Assembly: GCF_024385575.1 (NCBI RefSeq)
Contig: NZ_JANFMV010000001.1
Location: forward strand, 1,641,681-1,705,680
Source of the DNA: Rhizobium sp. NRK18
GTDB lineage: Bacteria > Pseudomonadota > Alphaproteobacteria > Rhizobiales > Rhizobiaceae
Direction: 5' to 3'
DNA: 64,000 bases
Shown: piece after piece, positions 49,352 to 58,273 of the stretch
Layout: each line of letters starts with the position of its first letter
Position numbering within the stretch: position 1 is the stretch's first letter
Made by a program: the position numbers and the translations under genes
Notes under the pieces: model-generated
Told to the model about the DNA's origin: nothing
What the model saw: the letters and a program-made list of their open reading frames with translations, nothing else
The model's database searches: none

Positions 49352-51391
49352 TCAGAACTCTTCCCAATTGTCCGTTGAGCTTGAGGTTTTGGCTGGAGCG
49401 TTGAAGGCGGAGGCAACCTTGCCCATCAACGAATGTGCTGGCGAATTGCGCGGTCGGTTGGCAGCCGGATCGGCGGCCTTGACCGGTGTGCGGAAGGGGG
49501 CAGGTTTCGGCGCTGAGGCGGCCGGACGAGGGCTCGCCGCGGGCGCGGCCGAATGCGTTGCCACCGACGGCCGGACGAAGGCTTCGTTGCGATCGCCGAG
49601 CCGGAACTGGCCGACGACCTCCTCGAGCCTGACCGTGTCCTGATGCAGCGTGTGGCTTGCCGCATTGGTCTCTTCGACCATGGCGGCGTTCTGCTGGGTG
49701 ACATGGTCCATCTGGCCGACGGCCGTGTTGATTTCGTTGAGGCCCGCGCTCTGCTCGCGGGCCGCGACGACGATGGACTGCATGTGATCGTTGATCTGGA
49801 CCACATCTCCGCGGATTTCGCTGAGAGCCGTGCCGGTGGCCGTTACCAGCTGGACGCCGGTCTGCACCTCTCCGCTGGAGCGGGCGACGAGATGCTTGAT
49901 GTCCTTGGCAGCACCTGCTGCGCGGCCTGCAAGTTCGCGGACTTCCTGCGCGACGACGGCAAAGCCCTTGCCGGCTTCACCGGCGCGGGCAGCCTCGACG
50001 CCGGCATTCAGGGCCAGGAGGTTGGTCTGGAAGGCGATCTCGTCGATGACGTTGATGATCTTGCCGATTTCGGCGGACGCGGTCTCGATGCGGCCCATCG
50101 CTTCCATCGCCTCGGTGACGACAGTCGACGAATGTTCGGCGCGCGACTTGGTATGACCGACGAGGCGGGTCGCTTCTTCGGCGCGGGCCGTGGCATTGCG
50201 CATGGTCGCGGTGATCTGGTCGAGCGCCGAGGAGGTTTCTTCGAGGGAGGCGGCCTGCTGCTCGGTCCGGCGGGCGAGATCATCGGCTGCAGTGCGCATC
50301 TGGCTGCCATTGGCATGGATGGCGCTCGACTGTTCGCGGATGACCTGCATGACGCCGCGCAGCTTGATAAGTGCGCTGTTGTAGTCGGTCCGCAGGCGCT
50401 CGAGGTCGGCCCGGAACGGCTCGGCGATGTCATGGCTCAGATCGCCGTCGGCAAGTTTCGTGAGACCTGCGGCAAGGGCGTCGACCGCATGGCGGATTTC
50501 GGCTTCCTCGCGTTCATGGGTCGCCACGCGCTGGTTCTGTTCGGCTTCGCGCTGATTGCGGGCAAGCGCCGCATCGGCTTCGACCCGGCGCTTTTCGAGG
50601 GCTGCTGCGCGCAGGATATCGGCGGAACGGGCCATGTCGCCGATCTCGTCGCCGCGCTCGATGCTGCCGACGGCGCTGTCGTAATCGCCGCTGGCGATAT
50701 GCTGCAGGCTGTCGCGGAGATTGCGGATGCCCCGCAGGATGTTGCGTGACTGCCAGGAGACGATCAGCGATACCGCGGCCAGCGCGGCAAGGCCCGCCAG
50801 AAGCTGGATGTAGAAGGAGCTGGTGACGGAGTTGCCCGCGTTCTGGATGTGTTGGAACTGGAGCTTTCCGGCGGCTTCGGCCAGCGTCGCCAGCGATTGC
50901 GTCACCCGCTCGCCGGCGCCGTCGATGACATCGTCGATCTTGGCGTAGGCGCTGGGGTCGGCGCCCGTCTGGATCATGGTGACGAGATCGGTCTGGATGG
51001 CTGCCGTCAGGGCGTTGATATCGTTGGTCAGGGTGTCGGCGATGTCCGTCAGCCCCTGTGACTTGGCCAGGCCGACGAGTTCGGATGTGCCGTTCTTCAG
51101 GAGTTCGGAATTCTGCGTGATGATGTTCATGCGATCGGCAGGGATCGCCTTGGCATCCGCGTCGATGATCGAATCCATCGCTGCAAGGACGAGCTCGGTG
51201 TTGGCGAGCCGCATGCCCGTGATCTGCTGGTTGAACTGTTCGGCTGCCACCGAGCCGCTGAGGGCCTTGTTGACGGATATGTTGCCATAGGCCGAAATTG
51301 CAATGGTCGCGCCAAGGCCGGCAAAAGCGCCGAAGCCGGCCATCCAGAGGCGGCGGCTGACCGTAATGTTCTTGCTCACACTGGTGCTCAC
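49352..51391 (-). CDS. Methyl-accepting chemotaxis protein with C-terminal NWEEF tether
   Basis: This transmembrane receptor has about 679 residues. The first helix is WMAGFGAFAGLGATIAISAYG, a periplasmic helical domain of about 180 residues follows, then a second helix (LLAGLAALAAVSLIVSW), HAMP (ILRGIRNLRDSLQHIASGDY), and a signalling domain with the hairpin tip EIAFQTNLLALNAGVEAARAG. A Pro/Ala-rich linker ends in NWEEF, like the NWETF pentapeptide that docks CheR/CheB in enteric receptors. The start is uncertain; GTG 51391 is chosen because it closely precedes the basic N-terminus. The ligand is unknown. Confidence 0.93.
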   Translation of the reverse strand: MSTSVSKNITVSRRLWMAGFGAFAGLGATIAISAYGNISVNKALSGSVAAEQFNQQITGMRLANTELVLAAMDSIIDADAKAIPADRMNIITQNSELLKNGTSELVGLAKSQGLTDIADTLTNDINALTAAIQTDLVTMIQTGADPSAYAKIDDVIDGAGERVTQSLATLAEAAGKLQFQHIQNAGNSVTSSFYIQLLAGLAALAAVSLIVSWQSRNILRGIRNLRDSLQHIASGDYDSAVGSIERGDEIGDMARSADILRAAALEKRRVEADAALARNQREAEQNQRVATHEREEAEIRHAVDALAAGLTKLADGDLSHDIAEPFRADLERLRTDYNSALIKLRGVMQVIREQSSAIHANGSQMRTAADDLARRTEQQAASLEETSSALDQITATMRNATARAEEATRLVGHTKSRAEHSSTVVTEAMEAMGRIETASAEIGKIINVIDEIAFQTNLLALNAGVEAARAGEAGKGFAVVAQEVRELAGRAAGAAKDIKHLVARSSGEVQTGVQLVTATGTALSEIRGDVVQINDHMQSIVVAAREQSAGLNEINTAVGQMDHVTQQNAAMVEETNAASHTLHQDTVRLEEVVGQFRLGDRNEAFVRPSVATHSAAPAASPRPAASAPKPAPFRTPVKAADPAANRPRNSPAHSLMGKVASAFNAPAKTSSSTDNWEEF

Positions 51392-51624
51392 GTTGGTTCC
51401 CACGTCGAATACTGTTCCCACCCGCGACTCTCCGCAGAGAGCGCCCGGAGTCCAATTATCGCCATAATCATTTAACGAAGCGCTAACCACGCGAAACGCG
51501 GGTTTTCGTTTCCCTTGGATGGCAGGGGCTTTATGACGCGCTCGCTCCTGTTGCCTCGATGGCGCTCTGCAAGTATGACGACGCTGATTGTGGCGTGTGG
51601 CGCCCGGATTTTGGAAGGTCTGTG

Positions 51625-52227
51625 ATGAAACCAAGGCTCTTAGCGGTCATCGTATCTGCCGTCGTTCTCGTCGGGCTCGCCGGCTGGTTCGCGATGGAAT
51701 ACACAAGATCCAGCAGCAAGCTTGCCGAAGGACCCTATGGCGGCCCCTTCGAACTGGTGACGCAGCAAGGTTCGAAGATCACCGAAGCGGCGTTTCGCGA
51801 CGGCAAGCCGACGGTGCTGTTCTTCGGCTACACGCATTGCCCGGATGTCTGCCCGACGACGCTGTTCGAGCTCGACGGATGGCTGAAGCAGGTCGATCCG
51901 GACGGCGACAAGCTGCAGGCCTATTTTGTTTCCGTCGATCCCGAGCGCGATACGCCGGAGACCATGAACCAGTATGTGTCGAACGTTTCCAAGCGGATCA
52001 CCGGCATATCAGGACCTGCCGACAAGATCGGCGACATGGTTCGCGAGTTCCACATCTATGCCAAGAAGGTGCCGATCGATCCGAATGCGCCGGACGGCGA
52101 CTATACGATGGACCATACGGCATCCGTCTTCCTGCTTGACGGCGGCGGTCGCTTTTCGGGTACTATCGCCTATGGCGAGGACACCGACGTCGCCATCAAG
52201 AAGCTTCAGAACCTGATTGCCGGCTGA
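51625..52227 (+). CDS. SCO1/SenC family copper-binding protein
   Basis: This membrane-anchored periplasmic thioredoxin-fold protein probably delivers copper to cytochrome oxidase. It has 200 residues. An N-terminal helix (LLAVIVSAVVLVGLAGWFAM) anchors it. The copper ligands are C-x-x-x-C (Cys72 and Cys76 in HCPDVCPTT) and His164 in TMDHTASVFLLD. ATG 51625 has GGAAGG upstream. prmA starts 21 bp after its stop. Confidence 0.93.
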   Translation: MKPRLLAVIVSAVVLVGLAGWFAMEYTRSSSKLAEGPYGGPFELVTQQGSKITEAAFRDGKPTVLFFGYTHCPDVCPTTLFELDGWLKQVDPDGDKLQAYFVSVDPERDTPETMNQYVSNVSKRITGISGPADKIGDMVREFHIYAKKVPIDPNAPDGDYTMDHTASVFLLDGGGRFSGTIAYGEDTDVAIKKLQNLIAG

Positions 52228-52248
52228 GACCGGGAAAGACCTTAGACA

Positions 52249-53127
52249 GTGAGCCAGATCCGCCTCTACGTGACGACCTCCGAACGTGACGCTGATGTCA
52301 TTCTCGGATTGATGACCGATGTCTTCGAGGATCGCGGCTATGCGATCGCGACAATGGAGATCGACGAGAAGCGCGACCTCTGGGAGGCGAGCGTCTACCT
52401 GCAGGAAGAAGAAGAGGCCGACATTCGCGCGGAATTCGCCTGCCTGCTGGCGCCGGGTTTTGCCAAGCTGTCCATCGAGAAGGAAGTGCTGCCCGAGATC
52501 GACTGGATCGCCAAGTCGCTCGAAGGGTTGAAGCCGGTGAGGGCGGGGCGCTTCATCGTCCATGGTTCGCATGATCGCGACAAGGTCCTGCCGGGCGACC
52601 TGCCGATCGAGATCGACGCGGGCCAGGCGTTCGGCACCGGCCACCACGGCACGACGGCCGGCTGCCTGGAGATGATCGATTCGGTCATTCGGGCCAGACG
52701 CGTCACCAACGCGCTCGACCTCGGCACCGGCAGCGGTGTGCTCGCGATTGCCGTGAGAAGGCTGAAGCGCGTGCCGGTTCTTGCGACCGACATCGATCCG
52801 GTCGCCGTCGACGTCGCGAAGGAGAATTGCCGTCTCAACGAAATCCGGTCGGGCATCGATCTGGTGACGGCGCCGGGATTCCATTCGCGGGCCTTTGTCG
52901 ACCACGGCCCGTTCGACCTGATCATCGCCAACATTCTGGCGCGGCCGCTGATGAAGATGGCGCCGCAGCTCGTCGGCCATCTGGCGCCCGGCGGCTCGGT
53001 CATCCTGTCCGGCATCCTGGCCAGCCAGCGCTGGAAGGTGCTCTCCGCCTATAACGGCGCAGGCCTGCGCCATGTGCGCACGATCTGGCGCAATGGCTGG
53101 GTGACGATCCATCTGGATCGGTGCTGA
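52249..53127 (+). CDS. prmA: Ribosomal protein L11 methyltransferase PrmA
   Basis: PrmA methylates ribosomal protein L11. It has 292 residues. The C-terminal methyltransferase domain holds the SAM motif ALDLGTGSGVLAIAV (about 161), IDAGQAFGTGHHGTTAGCL before it, and the NPPY-like FDLIIANILARPL. The start is GTG 52249. A bidirectional hairpin (53167-53197) ends the gene and also serves the RNA on the opposite strand. Confidence 0.95.
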   Translation: MSQIRLYVTTSERDADVILGLMTDVFEDRGYAIATMEIDEKRDLWEASVYLQEEEEADIRAEFACLLAPGFAKLSIEKEVLPEIDWIAKSLEGLKPVRAGRFIVHGSHDRDKVLPGDLPIEIDAGQAFGTGHHGTTAGCLEMIDSVIRARRVTNALDLGTGSGVLAIAVRRLKRVPVLATDIDPVAVDVAKENCRLNEIRSGIDLVTAPGFHSRAFVDHGPFDLIIANILARPLMKMAPQLVGHLAPGGSVILSGILASQRWKVLSAYNGAGLRHVRTIWRNGWVTIHLDRC

Positions 53128-53160
53128 ACTGATCTGATCTGACTGGTATTTGAAAGCTCA

Positions 53161-53300
53161 AAAGGAAAAGGCGGCACCGGGAGGAGGTGCCGCCTTTCCT
53201 GTTGTTGCCCGCGAGCTGGGAGGAGGAGGATGCTCAAGCGGGCTCTAGCGTATTCCTTTAACCGTCCCGGTTTGGGAGGAGGAGGAGAGCCGAGACGGCG
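53161..53300 (-). ncRNA. alpha-r14/cuckoo-like anti-Shine-Dalgarno small RNA
   Basis: On the minus strand three successive hairpins each expose a CU-rich anti-SD loop. Hairpin 1: CCGTC with GACGG (53294-53298 with 53262-53266 region), loop CTCTCCTCCTCCTCCC. Hairpin 2: GCCCGC with GCGGGC plus inner GAGC/GCTC, loop ATCCTCCTCCTCCCA. Hairpin 3: AAAGGCGGCACC with complement (53186-53197 with 53167-53178), loop TCCTCCC, then a tail TTTTCCTTTT, an intrinsic terminator. This matches the alpha-r14 (NfeR1) and cuckoo RNA layout of rhizobia and Rhodobacter, which pair with ribosome-binding sites. It begins about 5 bases after the DUF1127 stop, so processing from that mRNA is likely. Confidence 0.8.
53167..53200 (+). 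terminator. Terminator after prmA (bidirectional)
   Basis: A 12-bp stem (53167-53178 with 53186-53197) with a 7-base loop lies 39 bases after the prmA stop, followed by CCTGTTG on this strand. The same stem with a better T-tract ends the anti-SD RNA on the other strand. Confidence 0.7.
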
Positions 53301-53304
53301 TTAA

Positions 53305-53478
53305 TCAGAATACGTAGCTCGTTGCGCCCTTGCGGCGGAGTTCTTCGCGGGACGTACCCATGGCCTTCAGCGATTCGTCGTCGAGGTTGAGAAGCGCGCC
53401 GTTGACATAGCGGCGGACCTGACGTTCGCGTGCCGAAACCAGATTGTTGTAAGCTGCGCGGAAGAAGGAGTTGCTCAT
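53305..53478 (-). CDS. DUF1127 small protein (CcaF1-like)
   Basis: The protein has 57 residues, begins MSNSFFRAAYNNLVSARERQ and continues with the DUF1127-type arginine-rich core (LNLDDESLKAMGTSREELRRK). ATG 53478 has AAAGGA 8 bases upstream. In Rhodobacter a DUF1127 protein, CcaF1, is co-transcribed with CcsR cuckoo RNAs and binds RNA during their maturation; the same arrangement exists here. A possible -10 (CTATCT near 53530, minus strand) lies about 50 bp upstream. A longer frame overlapping it in another register is a shadow. Confidence 0.82.
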   Translation of the reverse strand: MSNSFFRAAYNNLVSARERQVRRYVNGALLNLDDESLKAMGTSREELRRKGATSYVF

Positions 53479-53715
53479 TTCGAATTCCTTTCATACCGGG
53501 TGTTTGTTGCCCCGTTCGATGATTGGAAGATAGTGAATCCTTTCGGCTTCAGGCAGGGGGTTTAGGTCATGGGTGCTATGCAGCAAACGCATAGTGCGGT
53601 GCAGCATTTATCGGCGGGTTGTACATTTTTGCAGGGCTTTCATTATCGAACTTGCCGCCGCCGATGGATGCGATCAGTGTACCCGCAACTGGAACTTGAG
53701 AGTTGGCCCTTTCCT

Positions 53716-54252
53716 ATGTCGCATCCAGCCTCCGATTTTCGAAATCTGATCATCCATACATCCAGATTGACACTTCGGCCGCCGGACCAGCGTGACTTGT
53801 CTTTCATGACGGCGCTCTTCGCAAAACCGGAACTCGTTGCACACAGACCCGATCCTACGCCGGACAGTCGCGTTGTGACGAAAGCCAGGCTGGCGCGCGA
53901 GATTTCTCATTGGAGGAAGTTTGGCTTCGGAAGATGGGCAGCCGAGGCAGATGGCGAACTGATCGGATTTGGTGGCGTCACGCAATCGGAGCACTATGAT
54001 GCATTGAACCTATCTTATCATCTGGATCCCGCTTTCTGGCGGCGTGGATATGCTGTCGAGCTGGCCAGAGCCGCAGTGTCTTACGGGACTGTGCATTTGC
54101 GTCGCAGTCGGATTGTCGGTCTCGTCCGTCCGGTAAATGGAGCTTCGCGGCGTGTGCTGGAAAAGTGCGGTTTCGTGCAAGAAGGCATGGTCGAGCTACA
54201 TGGAGCTCCCACCATGCTCTTTTCCCTGCGGACGGATGTGCTAGGTAGATAG
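53716..54252 (+). CDS. GNAT-family N-acetyltransferase (RimJ/RimL-like)
   Basis: The protein has about 178 residues with Acetyltransf_3 features: IHTSRLTLRPPDQRDLSFM at the N-terminus, FGGVTQSEHYDALNLSYHLDPAFWRRGYAVE spanning motif A with the R-G-Y-A acetyl-CoA turn, and GASRRVLEKCGFVQEG near the end. The acceptor (protein N-terminus, amino acid or small molecule) is unknown. The start is uncertain; ATG 53716 begins just before the domain but has no clear RBS. Base composition of the first 150 bp of its region is more AT-rich than nearby genes. Confidence 0.82.
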   Translation: MSHPASDFRNLIIHTSRLTLRPPDQRDLSFMTALFAKPELVAHRPDPTPDSRVVTKARLAREISHWRKFGFGRWAAEADGELIGFGGVTQSEHYDALNLSYHLDPAFWRRGYAVELARAAVSYGTVHLRRSRIVGLVRPVNGASRRVLEKCGFVQEGMVELHGAPTMLFSLRTDVLGR

Positions 54253-54291
54253 TCCGCACAGACATCCCATTGCCGCCGAAAGGCCCCGTCC

Positions 54292-56133
54292 ATGTTTCAA
54301 TCCTTTGATGTCACCTCCACACCGCAATTCGGCCGCGCCCGGGTCGAGGCCTTGCGGGCCCGTTTCGACGGGCTCGGCATCGATGCTTTTCTGGTGCCGC
54401 GGGCGGACGAATATCAGGGGGAATATGTGCCGGCCTCGGCCGAACGGCTGTCCTGGCTGACGGGGTTCACGGGATCGGCGGGCATTGCCTTCATCGGGCG
54501 CAACGAGGCGGTCGTCTTCGTCGACGGTCGCTACACGACGCAGCTTGTCAGCCAAGTCGATGGCGAGGTCTTTTCTGGGGGGGATCTGGTGAATGCACCG
54601 CCGCATGTCTGGCTGAAGACGCACGCGGCGCCGGGCTTGCGGGTCGGCATCGATCCGAGGCTTCATACGGGCGCCGACGTGCGCAGGCTCGAAAAGGCGC
54701 TGGAAAAAAGTGGCGGTACGCTGGTGATCCTCGATGAGAACCCGGTCGATGCGATCTGGGACGATCGCCCGGCCGAGCCCTGCGAGCCGATTGCGGTTCA
54801 GCCGGAGCACATCGCCGGAAAGCCGGCCGCCGAGAAGATCGCGACGATCGCCGAGGGGCTGGCGGAGGAGAAATGTTCGGCCGTCCTGCTGTCCGATCCG
54901 TCCTCGGTCGCCTGGGCATTCAATATCCGCGGCAACGACGTGCCGCACACGCCGCATCCGCTGGCACGGGCGATCATCCATGCCGACGGGCGGGCGGAGC
55001 TGTTCTGTGACGGCGAGAAGATCAAGGGTGCGGCGATGGATCATCTTTCGGCGCTCGCCACGCTGTTTCCTCCGGATACGCTTTCGAAGCGGCTGGCAGC
55101 GATTGCCGTCGACAGTGGCCGTATTCTGGTCGACAGCGGTTCGGCGTCCTATTTCCTGACGCAGGCCATACGCGATGCGGGCGGTGAGGCGGTCGAGGGC
55201 AGCGATCCGGCGCAGCTGCCGCGTGCTTGCAAAAATGCGGCCGAGCTCAACGGTTCGCGCGCCGCGCATCTGCAGGACGGTGCGGCCATGTGCGCCTTTC
55301 TCCACTGGCTCGATACGTCCGAGCCGGGCGACGTGACGGAAATCGCGGCGGCGAAGGCGCTGGAGGCTGCCCGCGCCAGGGTCGGCGAGCGGATGCAGAA
55401 CGCGCTGAAGGACGTATCGTTCGAGACGATTTCCGGCGCCGGTCCGGACGCGGCGATCATTCACTACCGAGTGACGACGGCGACCGACCGGCCGCTGAAG
55501 GCCGGCGAGATGTATCTCGTGGATTCCGGCGCGCAATATGTCAACGGCACGACGGACATTACCCGGACGGTCGCGATCGGCGAGGTGCCGGAGGAGCAGA
55601 AGACCTTCTTCACGCTGGTCCTGAAGGGCATGATCGCCATTTCGCTCGCCCGCTTCCCCAAGGGCACGCGCGGCTGCGACCTCGATCCGCTGGCCCGCAT
55701 CGCGCTGTGGAAGGCGGGGGCGGATTACGGCCATGGCACCGGTCACGGCGTCGGCGCCTATCTCTCGGTGCATGAGGGTCCGCAGCGCATCTCCCGGCTC
55801 TCGACGCAGGAGCTGCTACCCGGCATGATCCTTTCCAACGAGCCGGGCTATTACCGGCCGGGCGCCTTCGGCATCCGCATCGAGAACCTGATCGTCGTCC
55901 GGGAAGAGGTAGAGATCGCCGGCGGCGACAGGCCGATGCTCGGCTTCGAGACGATCACCTTCTGCCCGATCGACAAGCGGCTGATCGTCACCGATCTCTT
56001 GACCCGCGAGGAGCTGCAATGGATCGATGCTTATCACGCCGAGGTTCGGGAGAAGCTGATGCCCTTCATCGACGAGATGGCCGTCAGGGCCTGGCTGGAC
56101 GCTGCAACGACGCCGTTTTCCGTTCATTCGTGA
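54292..56133 (+). CDS. Xaa-Pro aminopeptidase (M24B, aminopeptidase P type)
   Basis: This cytosolic dimetal peptidase removes N-terminal residues that precede proline. At 613 residues it has the three-domain form: two creatinase-like N-terminal domains (LSWLTGFTGSAGIAFI, VDGRYTTQLVSQVDG) and the pita-bread catalytic domain. Metal ligands are seen in LVDSGAQYVNGTTDITRT (two Asp), HGTGHGVGAYLSVHEGP (His) and LSNEPGYYRPG (Glu). The gap of 115 bp to the next gene holds nothing clear. Confidence 0.93.
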   Translation: MFQSFDVTSTPQFGRARVEALRARFDGLGIDAFLVPRADEYQGEYVPASAERLSWLTGFTGSAGIAFIGRNEAVVFVDGRYTTQLVSQVDGEVFSGGDLVNAPPHVWLKTHAAPGLRVGIDPRLHTGADVRRLEKALEKSGGTLVILDENPVDAIWDDRPAEPCEPIAVQPEHIAGKPAAEKIATIAEGLAEEKCSAVLLSDPSSVAWAFNIRGNDVPHTPHPLARAIIHADGRAELFCDGEKIKGAAMDHLSALATLFPPDTLSKRLAAIAVDSGRILVDSGSASYFLTQAIRDAGGEAVEGSDPAQLPRACKNAAELNGSRAAHLQDGAAMCAFLHWLDTSEPGDVTEIAAAKALEAARARVGERMQNALKDVSFETISGAGPDAAIIHYRVTTATDRPLKAGEMYLVDSGAQYVNGTTDITRTVAIGEVPEEQKTFFTLVLKGMIAISLARFPKGTRGCDLDPLARIALWKAGADYGHGTGHGVGAYLSVHEGPQRISRLSTQELLPGMILSNEPGYYRPGAFGIRIENLIVVREEVEIAGGDRPMLGFETITFCPIDKRLIVTDLLTREELQWIDAYHAEVREKLMPFIDEMAVRAWLDAATTPFSVHS

Positions 56134-56248
56134 AAAGGTGTTTTCGTGCCTGACCGGACAATTTTGCCGGATTCTGGCCTTGTCATCATGCGGGCAAGCG
56201 GTAGAGATCGCTGCAGTGAAATCGAGAACTCGCTAAGGAGGAAACAAG

Positions 56249-57088
56249 ATGAAACTGATGCGTGTCGGTGCGCCGGGTGCCGAGAAGCCCGCCATTGTCG
56301 ATGGTGACGGCAAGATCCGTGACCTGTCCGGCCACGTGGCCGATATCGGCGGCGACGCCATCTCGCCGGAAGGGCTGGCCAAGATCGCCAAGATCGATCT
56401 CTCGAGCCTGCCGGTCATCGACGGGCGTGTAGGCCCGTGCGTTGCCGGTACCGGCAAGTTCATCTGCATCGGCCTGAACTTCTCCGACCACGCCGCCGAA
56501 TCCGGCATGGCGGTGCCGCCAGAGCCGGTGATCTTCATGAAGGCGACCTCGGCGATCTGCGGCCCCTACGATAACGTGCTGATCCCGCGCGGCTCTGAAA
56601 AGACCGACTGGGAAGTCGAGCTCGGCGTCGTCATCGGCAAGACGGCGAAATATGTCAGCGAAGCCGATGCGCTCGACTACGTCGCCGGCTACTGCGTCAG
56701 CCATGACGTGTCCGAACGCGCCTTCCAGACCGAACGGTCCGGCCAGTGGACGAAGGGCAAGTCCTGCGACACGTTCGGCCCGGTCGGTCCCTGGCTGGTG
56801 ACCAAGGACGAAATCGCCGATCCGCAGGCGCTCAACATGTGGCTGAAGGTCAATGGCGAGACGATGCAGAACGGTTCTTCGGCAACCATGGTCTATGGCG
56901 TGAAGTTCCTGGTGTCCTATCTCAGCCAGTTCATGAGCCTGCAGCCGGGCGACATCATTTCCACCGGCACGCCCCCAGGCGTCGGCATGGGCATGAAGCC
57001 GCCGCGTTACCTGAAGCCCGGCGAAGTCGTCGAACTCGGCATCGAGGGCCTCGGCAGCCAGAAGCAGACCTTCGTCGCCGACGCCTGA
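56249..57088 (+). CDS. Fumarylacetoacetate hydrolase family protein
   Basis: The protein has 279 residues with a C-terminal FAH domain. Metal ligands appear in the E-x-E pair of DWEVELGVVIGK and the Asp of GYCVSHDVSER; further signatures are TKGKSCDTFGPVGPWLV and IISTGTPPGVGMGMKPP. Members hydrolyse acyl-pyruvates or 2,4-diketo acids, or isomerise HHDD; close rhizobial proteins are often labelled ureidoglycolate lyase, which the sequence alone does not prove. The RBS AAGGAGG lies 7 bases before ATG 56249 and is the strongest in the window. Confidence 0.88.
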   Translation: MKLMRVGAPGAEKPAIVDGDGKIRDLSGHVADIGGDAISPEGLAKIAKIDLSSLPVIDGRVGPCVAGTGKFICIGLNFSDHAAESGMAVPPEPVIFMKATSAICGPYDNVLIPRGSEKTDWEVELGVVIGKTAKYVSEADALDYVAGYCVSHDVSERAFQTERSGQWTKGKSCDTFGPVGPWLVTKDEIADPQALNMWLKVNGETMQNGSSATMVYGVKFLVSYLSQFMSLQPGDIISTGTPPGVGMGMKPPRYLKPGEVVELGIEGLGSQKQTFVADA

Positions 57089-57098
57089 GGCGCGGCGA

Positions 57099-57413
57099 TC
57101 AAAGGCCGAAGCCGTGCCGCAGGAGGAGGATGATCGCCAGTGCGGCGACGATCGTCACGATCTGCGAGTAGCGCAAGCCAATCACAAGTGCGGCGGCTAT
57201 GGTGATCTTCACATCGTAGCCGCCGTAGACGAATGCTGGTGCCCAGAGCGTCGTCAGCACCGCCGCCGGCACGGCGTTCAGCGCCGCTTCCAGCCGTGGC
57301 GGCATGGTCTTCAGCCGGGTGATCAGGACATATCCGCCGATGCGGGTGAGGTAGGTCACTATGGCGGACGCCAGGATCAGCAGAACCATATCGAGATGAA
57401 ACTGGTCGCTCAT
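57099..57413 (-). CDS. azlD: AzlD family branched-chain amino-acid exporter subunit
   Basis: This small membrane protein has 104 residues and four helices. Family features are MVLLILASAIVTYLTRIGGYV and VPAAVLTTLWAPAFVYGG. It pairs with the large subunit AzlC, whose stop codon it overlaps by 4 bases. The pair exports branched-chain amino acids or their analogues in characterised species; the substrate here is inferred. It is convergent with the FAH-family gene, 10 bp apart. Confidence 0.92.
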   Translation of the reverse strand: MSDQFHLDMVLLILASAIVTYLTRIGGYVLITRLKTMPPRLEAALNAVPAAVLTTLWAPAFVYGGYDVKITIAAALVIGLRYSQIVTIVAALAIILLLRHGFGL

Positions 57414-58129
57414 TCGACCACCGCCTTCGGCTGAGCGCCATTTTGATCCGGCGTGGTCCTGACTGGCAGCAGGGCGGCGACCGCGACGCCCGCGATCGCC
57501 CCGATGCTGACGTGCCAGGGCGAACCCACCAGCTTGAGGGCGAGCGTCGAAGCTATGGCGCTGGTGCCGACGATCGGCAGGAAGCGGCTTCGCTTGCGAA
57601 AGCCGATGACGAGCCCGAGGAAATAGACGGGCAGCAGGACGTCGAGGCCGAGCGCGTGCGGATCGCCGATCAGCTGGCCGAAATAGGCTCCGACCATGGT
57701 CATGATCAGCCATTGCCCGTAGATCAGCGTGCCGCAGCCGAGATACCAGGTGAAGGTGAGCGATTTCGTCTTCTCGTAATGACGCAGCGATTCGGCAAAT
57801 TGCGGATCGGTGAGCAGGAAGAAGGTGAGGGCGCGCTGGAGGACGCCGAATTCGCGCACGAAAGGCGCAAGAGCCGCGGAATAGAGAATGTGGCGGAAAT
57901 TCACGGCAAAGACCGACAGAACCACAAGCCATGCTGGGACATGCTGGCCGAACAGTTCGATACCGACGATCTGGCTGGCGCCGGCATAGATCGTCGCGCT
58001 CATCAGCGATGCCTCGCCGAAGGTCACGCCGTTGGCTGTCGCGAGCGCTCCGAACAGGAGACCGAACGGTGCCGAGGCCAGCACCGGCAGTCCGCCGCGC
58101 ACGCCGAGAAGAAACTCTCTTGAGTTCAT
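57410..58129 (-). CDS. azlC: AzlC family branched-chain amino-acid exporter subunit
   Basis: This membrane protein has 239 residues and AzlC features: APFGLLFGALATANG, SLMSATIYAGASQIVGIELFGQ, and VNFRHILYSAALAPF. It is the first gene of the azlCD operon. No regulator gene (such as azlB/lrp) is adjacent. Confidence 0.93.
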   Translation of the reverse strand: MNSREFLLGVRGGLPVLASAPFGLLFGALATANGVTFGEASLMSATIYAGASQIVGIELFGQHVPAWLVVLSVFAVNFRHILYSAALAPFVREFGVLQRALTFFLLTDPQFAESLRHYEKTKSLTFTWYLGCGTLIYGQWLIMTMVGAYFGQLIGDPHALGLDVLLPVYFLGLVIGFRKRSRFLPIVGTSAIASTLALKLVGSPWHVSIGAIAGVAVAALLPVRTTPDQNGAQPKAVVE

Positions 58130-58273
58130 TTTTGTCCCCTTTGCTCAAGGCTTAGGACGCTAAGGCTTCCAAAGCAATTCAGTTCTCTTATGATCGCTTT
58201 CAAACAATTGAACCATCATTGGGTTCTGACGGCTCTCGCAGCAGTTGCGTGCCGAAAATCTGTGAAGGCGACC

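Noticed and set aside
53258..53494. A 78-codon frame on the minus strand overlapping the DUF1127 gene
   Set aside because: It is in another register than the 57-codon DUF1127 frame, has no RBS advantage, and its product is Arg/Pro-rich and unlike any family.
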